This document shows, piece by piece, positions 24,766 to 33,271 of a stretch of 64,000 nucleotides of DNA (positions within the stretch are counted from its first letter, which is position 1; each line of letters begins with the position of its first letter). Below the pieces are notes generated by a model, which worked only from the letters and a program-made list of their open reading frames with translations, made no database searches and had not been told where the DNA came from. Source of the DNA: Muricauda sp. MAR_2010_75 (GTDB taxonomy: Bacteria > Bacteroidota > Bacteroidia > Flavobacteriales > Flavobacteriaceae); assembly GCF_000745185.1 (NCBI RefSeq), contig NZ_JQNJ01000001.1, positions 3,268,501-3,332,500 on the forward strand. The letters run 5' to 3'. The translations under genes and the position numbers were made by a program.

Positions 24766-26112
24766 ATGACAGAAACCAACCGCATAGAATATAAAGCCGA
24801 ACTTACCAAGGACTTAGATTTAGAAAAGGAAGTCGTGGCATTTTTAAACTACCATGAAGGCGGTTTGGTCTATATCGGTATCGATAAAACAGGAAAAACG
24901 TTGGGCGTTGCAGACTCCGATGCCGATATGCTGAAAATAAAAGACCGCATTAAAAACAATATCTCACCTTCGGCTATGGGCTTGTTTGATGTGGTTTCAG
25001 AAGAAAAAGATGGTAAAACCATCATCAAGATCATTGTTGCCAGTGGAAGCGAAAAGCCTTATTTCAAAAAGAAATACGGAATGACCGAGAAAGGCTGTTT
25101 TCTCCGTATTGGTACGGCAGCTGAGCCCATGCCCCAGAAAATGATAGAAGAATTATTTGCTTCCCGCACACGTAATTCTATTGGCAAAATAAAGGCCAAT
25201 AGACAGGATGTTAGTTTTGAGCAATTACGTATTTATTACGAAGAAAAGCGGAAGCCACTCAATAAACAGTTTAAAAGGAATTTAGAACTCCTTACCCCAC
25301 AAGGGGATTTAAATTATGTGGGTTACCTATTGGCAGATGAAAACAATGTTTCTGTAAAAGTAGCCAAGTACAAAGACAGCACAAGGGTTGATTTGGCAGA
25401 AAGCAATGAGTATGGTTATGTATCGCTCATCAAGGCCACTAAAAGTGTACTCGACAAGATAGAATTAGAAAACCGAACTATCACGAAAATCACGTCTAAA
25501 GAGCGTTTGGAAAAAAGGCTTTGGAACAGTATTGCACTTCGTGAAGCGATTATCAATGCCTTTGTACATAATGATTACACTAAAGAAATAGCGCCCAAGT
25601 TCGAGATATTCCAGGATAGAATAGAAATCACTTCTGTTGGGTCTTTACCTGAAGGGTTAAGCGAAAGTGAGTTTTTTGAAGGTTTTTCCGTTCCGCGTAA
25701 CAAAGAACTTATGCGGATTTTCAAAGATTTGGACTTGGTAGAACAATTGGGGTCGGGTATTCCAAGAATCTTGCAATCTTATGGTAAGGAGTGTTTCATG
25801 TTCTCCGATAATTTTCTGCGGATGGTGTTTCCTTCGGCAGAACCTGTTTACTCCACCGAACAAGTCACCGAACAAGATACCGAACAAGTCACCGAACAAG
25901 TTGAAAGCCTTATTCAAGCGATGAACAGTGATGAATATTCACGGGCAGAAATAATGGAATTGGTTGGGGTCAAACATCGCCCAACGTTTTTATATAACTA
26001 TTTGCAACCGGCTATCGAACTAGGCATTATCGAATTGACAATCCCGGACAAGCCCAATAGCAGCAAGCAGAAATATAAACTGACCCAGAAAGGTCGGGAT
26101 AGGAAAGCTTAA
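24766..26112 (+). CDS. AlbA_2/Schlafen-like putative transcriptional regulator with ATPase-like domain
   Basis: A 448-residue protein. Residues 1-120 are the AlbA_2 (Schlafen-like) domain: NRIEYKAELTKDLDLEKEV, AFLNYHEGGLVYIGID and GCFLRIGTAAEPMPQ. Residues about 230-340 form a HATPase_c_4-like part: SIALREAIINAFVHNDY, then FQDRIEITSVGSLPEG and DLDLVEQLGSGIPRIL. A linker repeats Thr-Glu-Gln-Val-type units (TEQVTEQDTEQVTEQV, about residues 365-380) before a winged-helix C-terminus. Such proteins are frequent in accessory regions of bacteria. The base composition is slightly higher in GC than in the TIR genes, so it may be a separate cargo gene. Confidence 0.8.
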   Translation: MTETNRIEYKAELTKDLDLEKEVVAFLNYHEGGLVYIGIDKTGKTLGVADSDADMLKIKDRIKNNISPSAMGLFDVVSEEKDGKTIIKIIVASGSEKPYFKKKYGMTEKGCFLRIGTAAEPMPQKMIEELFASRTRNSIGKIKANRQDVSFEQLRIYYEEKRKPLNKQFKRNLELLTPQGDLNYVGYLLADENNVSVKVAKYKDSTRVDLAESNEYGYVSLIKATKSVLDKIELENRTITKITSKERLEKRLWNSIALREAIINAFVHNDYTKEIAPKFEIFQDRIEITSVGSLPEGLSESEFFEGFSVPRNKELMRIFKDLDLVEQLGSGIPRILQSYGKECFMFSDNFLRMVFPSAEPVYSTEQVTEQDTEQVTEQVESLIQAMNSDEYSRAEIMELVGVKHRPTFLYNYLQPAIELGIIELTIPDKPNSSKQKYKLTQKGRDRKA

Positions 26113-26175
26113 TAAAATTTACTGATGTTCAATTGGAAGCTATATTCATAGTCTAGCCAGAAAAAGAAGGCTGGT

Positions 26176-26451
26176 TTATAGAGACAAACCTTTGCCTTTA
26201 TTTTTGTCTTTTTCCTTGCCCTCCTCTTTTAATGGATTGCTACGTGAATCTATAGACTTCCCAAGGTCCTTACTCTTAGATAGGGCCACTTCCTTAAAAT
26301 ATTGAAACATGCCTGCATGCACCGGATTATCTGGAGGTGCCTGGGAAATATCCTGACCTTGAAGCATGGGCCTTTCTAATTTCAGTTCCTTGGCCATCTC
26401 GTAGCCAAGATTGAATTCCCTAATATATTTTTTGTCAACTTTGTTTTCCAT
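26176..26451 (-). CDS. Small hypothetical protein of the mobile element
   Basis: A 91-residue hydrophilic protein with a Lys-rich C-terminal tail (KEEGKEKDKNKGKG). The central part (EFNLGYEMAKELKLERPMLQ) looks helical. No family is recognised. It is 8 bp downstream of the HTH gene on the same strand and ends 63 bp from the convergent AlbA_2 gene. Similar small Lys-rich proteins often sit between the integrase/HTH genes and cargo in Bacteroidota elements, but I cannot assign a function. Confidence 0.6.
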   Translation of the reverse strand: MENKVDKKYIREFNLGYEMAKELKLERPMLQGQDISQAPPDNPVHAGMFQYFKEVALSKSKDLGKSIDSRSNPLKEEGKEKDKNKGKGLSL

Positions 26452-26459
26452 ACTCGTAT

Positions 26460-26729
26460 TTAAAAGGTTTCACGGGCGTGAAGTTCAAGATAGTCGTTCA
26501 AGGAATCACGGTCATAGAGTATTATTTTCTTTTGGGGCTGGGAATATCTGATCTTTCCTTCGTCCCTTAGCTTCTGTAAAGTGGTCGTGGATTTTATTCT
26601 GAGGATATGCATGGCCTCCTCGCCGTCGATCCATTTATCTGGCTTGTCCCTTCTTTTGGCCTCCACATGCTCGATTACTTTTTCAAACAGGGCATAAAAA
26701 GCTTCTTCTTGTAGACAGACGACTTGCAT
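26460..26729 (-). CDS. Small HTH (HTH_17/excisionase-like) DNA-binding protein
   Basis: An 89-residue protein. The C-terminal half has WIDGEEAMHILRIKSTTTLQ, KLRDEGKIRYSQPQKKIILY and DRDSLNDYLE, the MerR-like winged helix of HTH_17 proteins that act as excision factors or regulators in Bacteroidota elements. It lies 40 bp from the integrase end and is transcribed in the same direction. I infer that it controls excision together with the integrase. Confidence 0.8.
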   Translation of the reverse strand: MQVVCLQEEAFYALFEKVIEHVEAKRRDKPDKWIDGEEAMHILRIKSTTTLQKLRDEGKIRYSQPQKKIILYDRDSLNDYLELHARETF

Positions 26730-26769
26730 ATCGATGGATTGGTTAAATGACCAATATCGGAAAAAATGG

Positions 26770-27984
26770 TCAGATTTCCAGTCTTTCCTGATATTCGTCC
26801 ATAATATGGGTTGGAAGATTTTTAATATAGATCTCAGTGGTCTGGAGTTTGCTATGACCGAGCATTTTGCTCAGTGCATTTATGGGTACGTCATTGAGGA
26901 TAAGATTTGTTGCCATTGAATGACGGCTAACATAACTTGTTAGTTTTTCTTCAATGTCGCACAGTTTGGCGATTTCTTTGAGCCTTTTATTATATCGCTT
27001 CCGTTCCCATTGTACATCATAGTATTGATCCTGTAAGGCTTCCCTTCTTACAATTGGAAAGATAAATTCCGATTTTTTCTTGTCCTTTAAATAGTAGCCA
27101 ATTATTGAGGACAATTGTTCGGTTACTTTTATGTCATAAGGTCTGGCTGTTTTTTGTCTTCGGTATTGGATTCTGCCATCAATGATGTTGCCTACTTTCA
27201 AAAAGGCCATATCAATAAAGGAAATGCCGTTCATCAAATATGAACAGAGAAAATAATTTCGTGTATGGAAAAGCGGGGAATCCGGTGCAAGCTTTAAATC
27301 TAGAACGCGCTTGATTTTATTCTTGCTAATGGCTCGTTTTGCAGTGGGCTGTGATTTTATCTTGTACTTCTTAAAGGGATAGTTATCAGCTGATACTATG
27401 CCTTGATGTATGGCCTTATTGTAAACAGCCCTGATTGTGCGCATATAGGTCGATAACCCGTTGATACTGTTCCCCTTCTTTAAATGAGCAGTCTCAAACT
27501 TCTTGAGAAAAGTATAGTTTACTTCCTCAAATCGTAAATTCTTCTTTCCATGAAAATTCTTTAAGGCTCCCAATACACTCTTATAGGCTCTGGCATTGCC
27601 AAAACGGTTAGCTTCTTCCATTTCGTCAATGAGTTGTTGGGTATATTCGAAGAAGGTAATCTTTTTTGTCGTTTTGGTCAGAATGTCTTTTAAGTCGGTT
27701 ATACTTAGACCTTCTAAACGCTTATTTTCTTCTAGGCTATTTATGTCGTCCCGTAATTCGGTTTTCTTTTTGGTAAGGAGATTATTCAAACGAGCAACGG
27801 ACGAAACCCCTTTATAGGTTCTCTTGACTTCTCGATTTTTCTCATTCCAGTATTCCGGTGGAACGGCAAACCCGGTGGAAATGGCAATTGTTTTTCGATG
27901 GTGGCTCAATCTGAAAATAATTGGGCACATGCCATCTTTTCGTTTTCTCCTAGTGTCAATGGAAAGAGTGATATTGGTTTTCAT
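26770..27984 (-). CDS. Tyrosine recombinase/integrase of the mobilizable element
   Basis: A 404-residue protein from ATG at 27,984 (an upstream TTG at 28,014 is in frame but unlikely). The N-terminus is the Arm-DNA-binding type (SIDTRRKRKDGMCPIIFRLS), followed by a SAM-like core-binding domain and the catalytic domain with SRHSMATNLILND (His-x-x-Arg region), MLGHSKLQTTEIYIKN (second His and nucleophile Tyr). The length and domain order fit Bacteroidota element integrases. Its start lies about 140 bp from the tRNA-like fragment at 28,124, the likely attachment site. It diverges from the second integrase at 28,404. Confidence 0.9.
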   Translation of the reverse strand: MKTNITLSIDTRRKRKDGMCPIIFRLSHHRKTIAISTGFAVPPEYWNEKNREVKRTYKGVSSVARLNNLLTKKKTELRDDINSLEENKRLEGLSITDLKDILTKTTKKITFFEYTQQLIDEMEEANRFGNARAYKSVLGALKNFHGKKNLRFEEVNYTFLKKFETAHLKKGNSINGLSTYMRTIRAVYNKAIHQGIVSADNYPFKKYKIKSQPTAKRAISKNKIKRVLDLKLAPDSPLFHTRNYFLCSYLMNGISFIDMAFLKVGNIIDGRIQYRRQKTARPYDIKVTEQLSSIIGYYLKDKKKSEFIFPIVRREALQDQYYDVQWERKRYNKRLKEIAKLCDIEEKLTSYVSRHSMATNLILNDVPINALSKMLGHSKLQTTEIYIKNLPTHIMDEYQERLEI

Positions 27985-28123
27985 ATTTTGAAGATACGAA
28001 AAATTTGCACTCAATTTGCACTCAAAATCAAGTATTATATGGTTTTATATGAATTCATATAATTTTTAATTCACTGATTTTCAATATATTTAAATATTTT
28101 TTAAAATGCATAAAACCATAAAT

Positions 28124-28173
28124 CCGTTGCCTTCTAAGCAGACGGTCGAAGGTTCGAATCCTTCCGCGATCAC
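28124..28173 (+). pseudogene. 3' half of a tRNA-Arg(TCT)-like gene (attachment-site fragment)
   Basis: The segment folds as the 3' part of a tRNA. An anticodon loop CTTCTAA (anticodon TCT at 28,133-28,135) lies on a stem with pairs TTGC/GCAG. A 5-base variable region follows, then a perfect T arm GAAGG-TTCGAAT-CCTTC (28,148-28,164), then the acceptor strand CGCGATC and discriminator A. The matching 5' acceptor strand (GATCGCG) and the D arm are absent; upstream DNA is AT-rich. It lacks an encoded CCA. This is the typical scar of an integrase that targets a tRNA 3' end. Confidence 0.65.
28152..28173 (+). repeat. Left copy of 22-bp direct repeat (tRNA 3' end; putative att core)
   Basis: The 22 bases starting GTTCGAATCC and ending GCGATCAC recur without mismatch at 37,167-37,188 in the same orientation. 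The repeat covers the T loop, T-stem 3' strand and acceptor 3' strand of a tRNA. The two copies bracket an integrase and the sulfide genes, as expected for attL and attR of one island. Confidence 0.75.
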
Positions 28174-28194
28174 TTATAGAGTTCAAACAAAAAC

Positions 28195-28239
28195 AAAACC
28201 TTGCATATCTTATTGATTTGCAAGGTTTTAATTTTTTTA
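28195..28239 (+). terminator. Intrinsic terminator downstream of the tRNA fragment
   Basis: Arms AAAACCTTGCA and TGCAAGGTTTT are perfectly complementary over 11 bp with a 13-base loop, followed by a run of T residues (28,232-28,238). It lies 22 bp after the tRNA-like fragment, as tRNA terminators usually do. Confidence 0.75.
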
Positions 28240-28279
28240 GACCCTTGTTTAAATTGGTTTTATTTGGTATGTTTTGGTT

Positions 28280-28294
28280 TGTAATTCGGTTAGT
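28280..28294 (+). repeat. 15-bp repeat, left copy (putative integrase arm site)
   Basis: TGTAATTCGGTTAGT here recurs exactly at 37,100-37,114. Its core ATTCGGTTA (28,284-28,292) is repeated in inverted form (TAACCGAAT) at 28,316-28,324. Several short copies near both ends of an island, in direct and inverted orientation, are what arm-type binding sites of tyrosine integrases look like. The function is inferred. Confidence 0.5.
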
Positions 28295-28403
28295 AAATTT
28301 TTTTCTTCAAAGTGTTAACCGAATAAGCGTGTAATTGACTATATTACAACCACTTAGTATTTGACTTTCGTAGGTGATTTTTGTTCAATTTAATACAAAA
28401 CCT

Positions 28404-29675
28404 ATGAGAACTCGGTCAACATTTTCAATCAGTTTCTGGATAAGCACTTCCCGAAGGAGTGACAACACCGCGAAGATCTATGCCCGAATTACCGTTGATT
28501 CGCAAAGGGCTAACATGAGCCTTAAGTATACTATTCCGGCAGAAGTTTGGGATAGAAAGGGGTCGAAGGTTCTGGGTCGGACTAAAAAAGCGCAGGAAAT
28601 CAACACTTATCTTATGGAGGTTGAGACAGAACTATTCCAATGCTATCGTGAACTTCGATCTAGAACGCCTCATATAACTCCACAGATGGTCAAGGCTCAC
28701 TATTTTGGAGAAGATGTGAGTGAATTTACTTTAAAGAATTTGTTCGAGTATCACAATACGCACAATGCACATATTCTTTGCAAGGCTACTCTTAGTCATT
28801 ACAAGACCTGTCAAAAGTACTTATTAAGGTATATCAAGAAGCAATATAAATGTGATGATTACAGATTATCACAGCTCAATTACCAATTTATCGTAGGATT
28901 TGAAACATATCTACGCAAACTGCATCCAATAAACCATCATGGAAACCTTTCAAACAATGGCGCTATGAAGCATATTCAGCGCCTACGTAAAATGATTAGG
29001 ATAGCCATTGATAATGAATGGATAGATAAAAATCCATTTCAAAAGTTCAAGGTCAGGATGGAAAGAAAGGAAAGAGAGTTTCTGACTTTATCGGAACTTC
29101 AAAAAATTCAAGATTATTTTACAGGGATTGAGCGGTTACGAATTGTGAAGGACTTATTTATTTTTAGTTGTTATACAGGCATTTCCTATTGTGATTTAAT
29201 GGACTTGTCTGAAGATAACCTTGTGCTGGGTATTGATGGAAAATATTGGATAAGCACAAAAAGGATGAAGACCAAAAATAGCTTTAAGCTTCCATTGGTA
29301 GGTCCGGCATTGTCTATCATTAAACGATATCAATATCATCCTAAACGGGTATCTGAAAAACTGTTCCCCAGAATATCCAATCAAAAATTAAACAGTTATT
29401 TAAAGGAAATAGCGGATGCATGTGACATCACAAAAAATGTAACCTTCCATGTGGCCAGACATACTTTCGCCACCACTATTACTTTAAGTAATGGGGTTCC
29501 GATAGAAACTGTTTCCAAAATTTTAGGTCATACAAAATTGGCCACAACCCAAGTGTATGCTAGAGTGTTGGATAAAAAAATCAGTGAAGATATGAGCGGC
29601 TTGGAATCAATTTTGGAAACCAAGTTTTCTGACTCAAGTCGTGACGGGGAGAAGTTGAGGAATTCTAAGTTTTAA
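28404..29675 (+). CDS. Tyrosine recombinase/integrase of the sulfide island
   Basis: A 423-residue protein from ATG 28,404 (the GTG at 28,374 adds ten residues and is less likely). The N-terminal Arm-DNA-binding type region (FSISFWISTSRRSDNTAKIY) is followed by a core-binding domain and the catalytic domain: CYTGISYCDLMDL (first Arg region altered as in Bacteroidota integrases), VARHTFATTITLSNG (His-x-x-Arg) and ILGHTKLATTQVYARV (His and nucleophile Tyr). It differs clearly from the integrase at 26,770. It lies 230 bp inside the left repeat and reads into the island. Confidence 0.9.
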   Translation: MRTRSTFSISFWISTSRRSDNTAKIYARITVDSQRANMSLKYTIPAEVWDRKGSKVLGRTKKAQEINTYLMEVETELFQCYRELRSRTPHITPQMVKAHYFGEDVSEFTLKNLFEYHNTHNAHILCKATLSHYKTCQKYLLRYIKKQYKCDDYRLSQLNYQFIVGFETYLRKLHPINHHGNLSNNGAMKHIQRLRKMIRIAIDNEWIDKNPFQKFKVRMERKEREFLTLSELQKIQDYFTGIERLRIVKDLFIFSCYTGISYCDLMDLSEDNLVLGIDGKYWISTKRMKTKNSFKLPLVGPALSIIKRYQYHPKRVSEKLFPRISNQKLNSYLKEIADACDITKNVTFHVARHTFATTITLSNGVPIETVSKILGHTKLATTQVYARVLDKKISEDMSGLESILETKFSDSSRDGEKLRNSKF

Positions 29676-30016
29676 GTCGTTGGGATTGATCGGTTAATCA
29701 ACTATCCAAAGATATACAAGATTTTTTGTCCCAATCTTACCCCTACTTTTACACGTGGTTCCTGTTTCAATTTTATAGAGTTCGGAAAGATAAGCGTGAA
29801 GTAAAATTGGAATAGGGTGCAATGACCTATTTGCAATGATTGAATACTTCAATGTTCCATCTTGTTGAACATGGCTATTTATGTTTTCTTTGCTTGCAAA
29901 GAAAAAATGAAGAGCAAGAGGATAGCGTGCTGACGCAGCGCTATTGATTCATTTTCCTTCGGAAAAACCCATGTTTTAAGGGTTTTTGCAAAAGCCCAGT
30001 TCAGTACTTTTAGATC

Positions 30017-30075
30017 ATTTTTAGCTTAAAAATGCTCTCAGCCCAATAAAACCAAGGAATTTTTAGCTTAAAAAT
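30017..30075. repeat. Pair of 17-base self-complementary repeats
   Basis: ATTTTTAGCTTAAAAAT occurs twice, at 30,017-30,033 and 30,059-30,075, 25 bases apart. Each copy has 7-base complementary arms around GCT. The role is unknown. Confidence 0.6.
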
Positions 30076-30278
30076 TGAATATTGGTGTTTTGAATCTAGG
30101 TTTCTTCAATTCTTTATATATGTTTTAGATTTTGAAAACAAATACTTTTTCACTGAAAGGGAGCTTCAGCTAAGTAAAATCAAGGTGTTTTTCACGGAAA
30201 TATGTCAATTAATGATGCATCTGAATAAAGGTTACCTCGCTCAGTAGTATTAGTTTTTGTAAGATTTGGGCTTGCAGC

Positions 30279-30306
30279 GCGAAACCTGGTTTCGCTCGCT
30301 TTTTTT
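30279..30306 (+). terminator. Terminator-like hairpin in the gap after the integrase
   Basis: Arms GCGAAAC and GTTTCGC are separated by 3 bases and followed after a short GC-rich step by TTTTTTT. If it works, it would end rightward transcription. The nearest rightward gene is the integrase, which ends 600 bp upstream. Confidence 0.45.
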
Positions 30307-30595
30307 ATGGATTTCAATTAAAGCCTTGTTTTCTTAAGCCACCGTTTAATTAATCTGTCTTGTTTTTAGGAAAGGCTACAAAAGGGGTAAGGCTACACGA
30401 CCTCCAGGTATTTAGAACAGAAAATAGTAATTAGAAATTATTAATAGTTGTTCAATTCATCTCTCGGGTACCCCCATGTCCACCAGCTACTACAATCATT
30501 ATTTTGATGCTTAAATAGATGAACTTAAAGAACTGTATTATTGGGTTCATCATTAGAAATCGTTTGTATTTGGATATTCTTCGTGTCATAACTTT

Positions 30596-32053
30596 TTATT
30601 CTGGAATCAACCACCAAAAGGGTTTCATTTTTGCTTTATATATGAAGGCATGGTGCAGGGCCAACTTAAGCCAGTGACCTGCAAGACCGATGGTGCCAAA
30701 AGTCTTGCCTTGTTTCCTGCCTTGGGTATCTGGATATTTGTTGTAATCGGGCACAATGGGATAGGTGGTGATACTCACACCACTTCCCTTGGTCATACCA
30801 AAACCAGCAGAAGCGATACATGCAGCACCCATGTTGCCCATTGATCCTTTGTGATGCAGTTCATTATTGGAGTGTTTGATTATCTCGATAATGTTATCTG
30901 CAACCAATTTGGCCGTAATACCCGATGGCATTCCGGTTCTTGGAGGAGCAGGTGTGATATCTGTCCCATTTTTGCTCTTCCTTGGTTTGGAAATGCTGTG
31001 AGGCGGTGCAAAGGCAATGCCTGGAGCAAAAATATTCGGATAGGATGGATTTTGATAGGTTTCTGGCCAATCTTGTACACTCCATTCTTCGTAGGGTTTT
31101 GATGTATAATCTGCATCCACGATCATAAAACCTTTAAAAAGTTTGTTCGTTATATCTTCTCCATCCTTATTGTAGGCCTTAAAACCATGACCCGAAAATG
31201 AAGGGATCAGCATGGCAAAATCATAACTTTCCGTTTTATAATCGCCTTCCAAAGTTTCGTAATGGGCTACCCCATTTTCTATTTTATTGACCCCAGCACC
31301 TAAAATCCAAGAAACTCCCCTGTCTTCAAAGATCATTTCTACCATCTCACTGGATTTCATGATATTACTGCCATAACTCATCAACATACCATCCATCCCA
31401 AAATCTCCTAAATTATATTCATTGGAAATCCAAGTGATCTGGGCCATGTCCCTCACTTTGTGCCTTCTCAATTCTTGCTCTACATTTAAAATATATTCAA
31501 ATGCTGCGCCTTGACAGGTGGCTTTTGCGTGACCTGTTCCAATAAGTATTTTGCATTGTTTTCCTTGTTTCATTTGTTGAATCAGATCATTCAATGCGTT
31601 CCAGGCCTCATCGGCATGGGTATAGGTACAAACCGAATGTGTTTTGTTCTTTCCAGGGGAAAGTCCTTCGGTGGCCTCGAAGTTTAGTTTTGGACCGGTG
31701 GCATTGATCAGATAGTCATACGTCACTTTTTCCGTGGTTCCTTTATTTGCCCCTGCTATGTATTCTGCCAGCACGTAAGGTTTTACCTCCTCTGCATCTC
31801 CTTCCGGGTAAAAACTTATGGCTTTAGCCTGTTTATAATCGATATGCTTTTTTGCATACAAGGGTGCCAATGGAAACAAGATGTCCTTTGGTTTCATTCT
31901 ACCGATTCCCACCCAAATATTGGATGGGATCCATTGGTAATTGCTGTTTGGTGAAACAACGACAACCTCATGCTCTTTGGGTAGTTTTCTGCGTAAGTGA
32001 GAAGCGGCTACATGCCCTGCAATACCTGCTCCTAAGATTACTATTTTAGACAC
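30596..32053 (-). CDS. sqr: Sulfide:quinone oxidoreductase
   Basis: A 485-residue flavoprotein. The N-terminus IVILGAGIAGHVAASHLRRK is the FAD-binding fold, followed by YQWIPSNIWVGIGRMKP, typical of SQR/flavocytochrome c-like proteins. Candidate redox cysteines are Cys142 (HSVCTYTHADEAW), Cys180 (KATCQGAAFEY) and Cys412 (GAACIASAGFGM); SQR enzymes use two or three such Cys to take sulfur from sulfide and pass electrons to quinone. The amphipathic C-terminus (FWWLIPE) fits monotopic membrane binding. The start codon is GTG at 32,051-32,053. The cydAB quinol oxidase next to it would reoxidise the quinol. The SQR subtype is not assigned. Confidence 0.85.
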   Translation of the reverse strand: MSKIVILGAGIAGHVAASHLRRKLPKEHEVVVVSPNSNYQWIPSNIWVGIGRMKPKDILFPLAPLYAKKHIDYKQAKAISFYPEGDAEEVKPYVLAEYIAGANKGTTEKVTYDYLINATGPKLNFEATEGLSPGKNKTHSVCTYTHADEAWNALNDLIQQMKQGKQCKILIGTGHAKATCQGAAFEYILNVEQELRRHKVRDMAQITWISNEYNLGDFGMDGMLMSYGSNIMKSSEMVEMIFEDRGVSWILGAGVNKIENGVAHYETLEGDYKTESYDFAMLIPSFSGHGFKAYNKDGEDITNKLFKGFMIVDADYTSKPYEEWSVQDWPETYQNPSYPNIFAPGIAFAPPHSISKPRKSKNGTDITPAPPRTGMPSGITAKLVADNIIEIIKHSNNELHHKGSMGNMGAACIASAGFGMTKGSGVSITTYPIVPDYNKYPDTQGRKQGKTFGTIGLAGHWLKLALHHAFIYKAKMKPFWWLIPE

Positions 32054-32070
32054 TGCTATATTATTTTCAA

Positions 32071-32114
32071 TAAATATAGATGAACCGTTCTGCGTGCACA
32101 GTAACCTATGTTAC
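32071..32114 (-). promoter_or_regulatory. Promoter and palindromic operator of sqr
   Basis: The palindrome GTAAC-CTAT-GTTAC lies at 32,101-32,114, 48 bp upstream of the sqr start. On the minus strand a -7-like box TATATTTA lies at 32,078-32,071. The palindrome centre is 29.5 bp from the 5' end of the box, identical to the spacing at the cydA and peroxiredoxin promoters. The geometry fits a class II activator site of a CRP/FNR-type regulator; the regulator is inferred. Confidence 0.7.
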
Positions 32115-32220
32115 CCATGAACAAGCTGTTCATAGGGGTTGCTTTGCGGACCAACTATGGAATATGACAATGGGTGTTGTTTATTATAAGAAATACGAGG
32201 TGTTGAATTTTGAGGCTGAA

Positions 32221-33258
32221 TCAATAGCTTGTATCATCCAATTTAACCTTACCATGGAAAGTTTTATATAAAAAAAGAAAATAACCAGCTAAAAGAGGTG
32301 CTCCTATAACCACAATAGTCAACATAATACCAAGTGATTTCTGAGATGAGGCAGCATTATATATAGTTACACTATGTTCTGGGTCTATGCTTGACGGTAA
32401 CAAAACAGGATATAGCTGAAAAGCAACCAACATTAATAAAAAAGCCATGGTCAATGATGAAAACACCAAGGCAAGCGCATATTTCTTTTTGGATACGAGT
32501 CTAGGTACATTGGCAACGGCCAAAAAAGCCAAGATTGGTAAAATGAAGAAAACTGGGTTTGCTTTAAAATTATCGGTTACACCAGGAAGATAGATAAGTG
32601 TATAAAACGATGTAAATACAAAACTAAGTATAAAGAAAATCATGCCTTTTTTAAGTAGAAACGTTAATCTGGCGTGCAAACGTCCTTCGGTTTTCAACAA
32701 CAAAAAAATAGCGCCTTGCGTCATGAATATTGATAATGTTGTTAAGCCGACCATAATTGCGTAGGGATTTAGGAAAGAGAAGAAAATACCACCTTGATAG
32801 CTAAAATTTTCACCAATTTCAAATCCTTTTAATATATTTCCCAGGACAACACCCAATAAAAAGGCAATCAGTATGTTGGATGTGAAATAAATAATATCCC
32901 AGCTTTTTCGCCACCATTTCATTTCTTCCGCACTTCGGAATTTTATGGCGGCAGAACGTAACACCAGCAACATTAAGAAGAGCATAAAAGGAATGTACAT
33001 GGCAGATAGCATAGTGGCATACATTACCGGAAATCCCGCAAACAGGGCCCCGCCACCAATAATTAGCCATACCTGATTGGCGTCCCACAAAGGTCCAATG
33101 GCGTTAATGGCGATACGACGGCTTAAGTCTTTTTTAAAGAACAGGTGCCATGCCCCGGCACCGTAGTCAAACCCCTCCAAAATGGCATATCCCGAAAACA
33201 AAAGACCCACTACTAAGTACCAAAGCGTTGGATAATCTATACCTAAAAAAGTTTCCAT
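32221..33258 (-). CDS. cydB: Cytochrome bd ubiquinol oxidase subunit II
   Basis: A 345-residue membrane protein with about eight hydrophobic helices. The N-terminus LWYLVVGLLFSGYAILEGFD followed by YGAGAWHLF is the CydB signature, and GPLWDANQVWLIIGGGALFA is a conserved loop. CydB pairs with CydA to form the bd-type quinol oxidase, which reduces oxygen and is known to resist sulfide better than heme-copper oxidases. The gene follows cydA by 13 bp. No CydX-like small gene could be recognised next to it. Confidence 0.92.
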   Translation of the reverse strand: METFLGIDYPTLWYLVVGLLFSGYAILEGFDYGAGAWHLFFKKDLSRRIAINAIGPLWDANQVWLIIGGGALFAGFPVMYATMLSAMYIPFMLFLMLLVLRSAAIKFRSAEEMKWWRKSWDIIYFTSNILIAFLLGVVLGNILKGFEIGENFSYQGGIFFSFLNPYAIMVGLTTLSIFMTQGAIFLLLKTEGRLHARLTFLLKKGMIFFILSFVFTSFYTLIYLPGVTDNFKANPVFFILPILAFLAVANVPRLVSKKKYALALVFSSLTMAFLLMLVAFQLYPVLLPSSIDPEHSVTIYNAASSQKSLGIMLTIVVIGAPLLAGYFLFLYKTFHGKVKLDDTSY

Positions 33259-33271
33259 CTGATTGTTCTAT

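Larger units (their letters stand above)
18910..28173. mobile_element. Integrative mobilizable element (left limit uncertain)
   Basis: The stretch carries a relaxase, a MobC-like accessory protein, a candidate oriT hairpin, defence-like cargo, a small HTH protein and a tyrosine integrase that reads away from the right end. The right boundary is set at the 3' half of a tRNA-like sequence (28,124-28,173), a usual integration site. There are no type IV secretion genes, so it would be mobilized by a helper and not self-transmissible. The left boundary is only the last mobilization gene. No matching attachment repeat was found there, and the true element could extend much further left. Confidence 0.6.
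27985..28403. other. Region between two divergent integrases: attachment-site zone
   Basis: About 420 bases that hold the junction of two islands. In order: AT-rich DNA upstream of the first integrase, the tRNA-Arg-like 3' half (28,124-28,172), an intrinsic terminator (28,195-28,239), the 15-bp repeat also found near the right end of the second island (28,280-28,294) and an inverted copy of its core (28,316-28,324). No protein gene is seen. Confidence 0.7.
29676..30595. other. Long non-coding stretch between integrase and sqr
   Basis: About 920 bases without a credible gene. It contains a hairpin TTTCTTTGC-TT-GCAAAGAAA near 29,890, two copies of the 17-base element ATTTTTAGCTTAAAAAT (30,017-30,033 and 30,059-30,075; each can fold with 7-bp arms), and a terminator-like hairpin at 30,279-30,306. 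The composition changes along the stretch, which suggests it was assembled from several insertions or decayed genes. Confidence 0.55.

Noticed and set aside
25855..25905. Short tandem DNA repeat as a separate repeat element
   Set aside because: It encodes the in-frame Thr-Glu-Gln-Val linker of the AlbA_2 protein, a usual feature of such proteins, and is described with that gene.
28124..28173. Annotation as a functional tRNA-Arg gene
   Set aside because: The 5' acceptor strand and D arm are absent, so it can only be a fragment.
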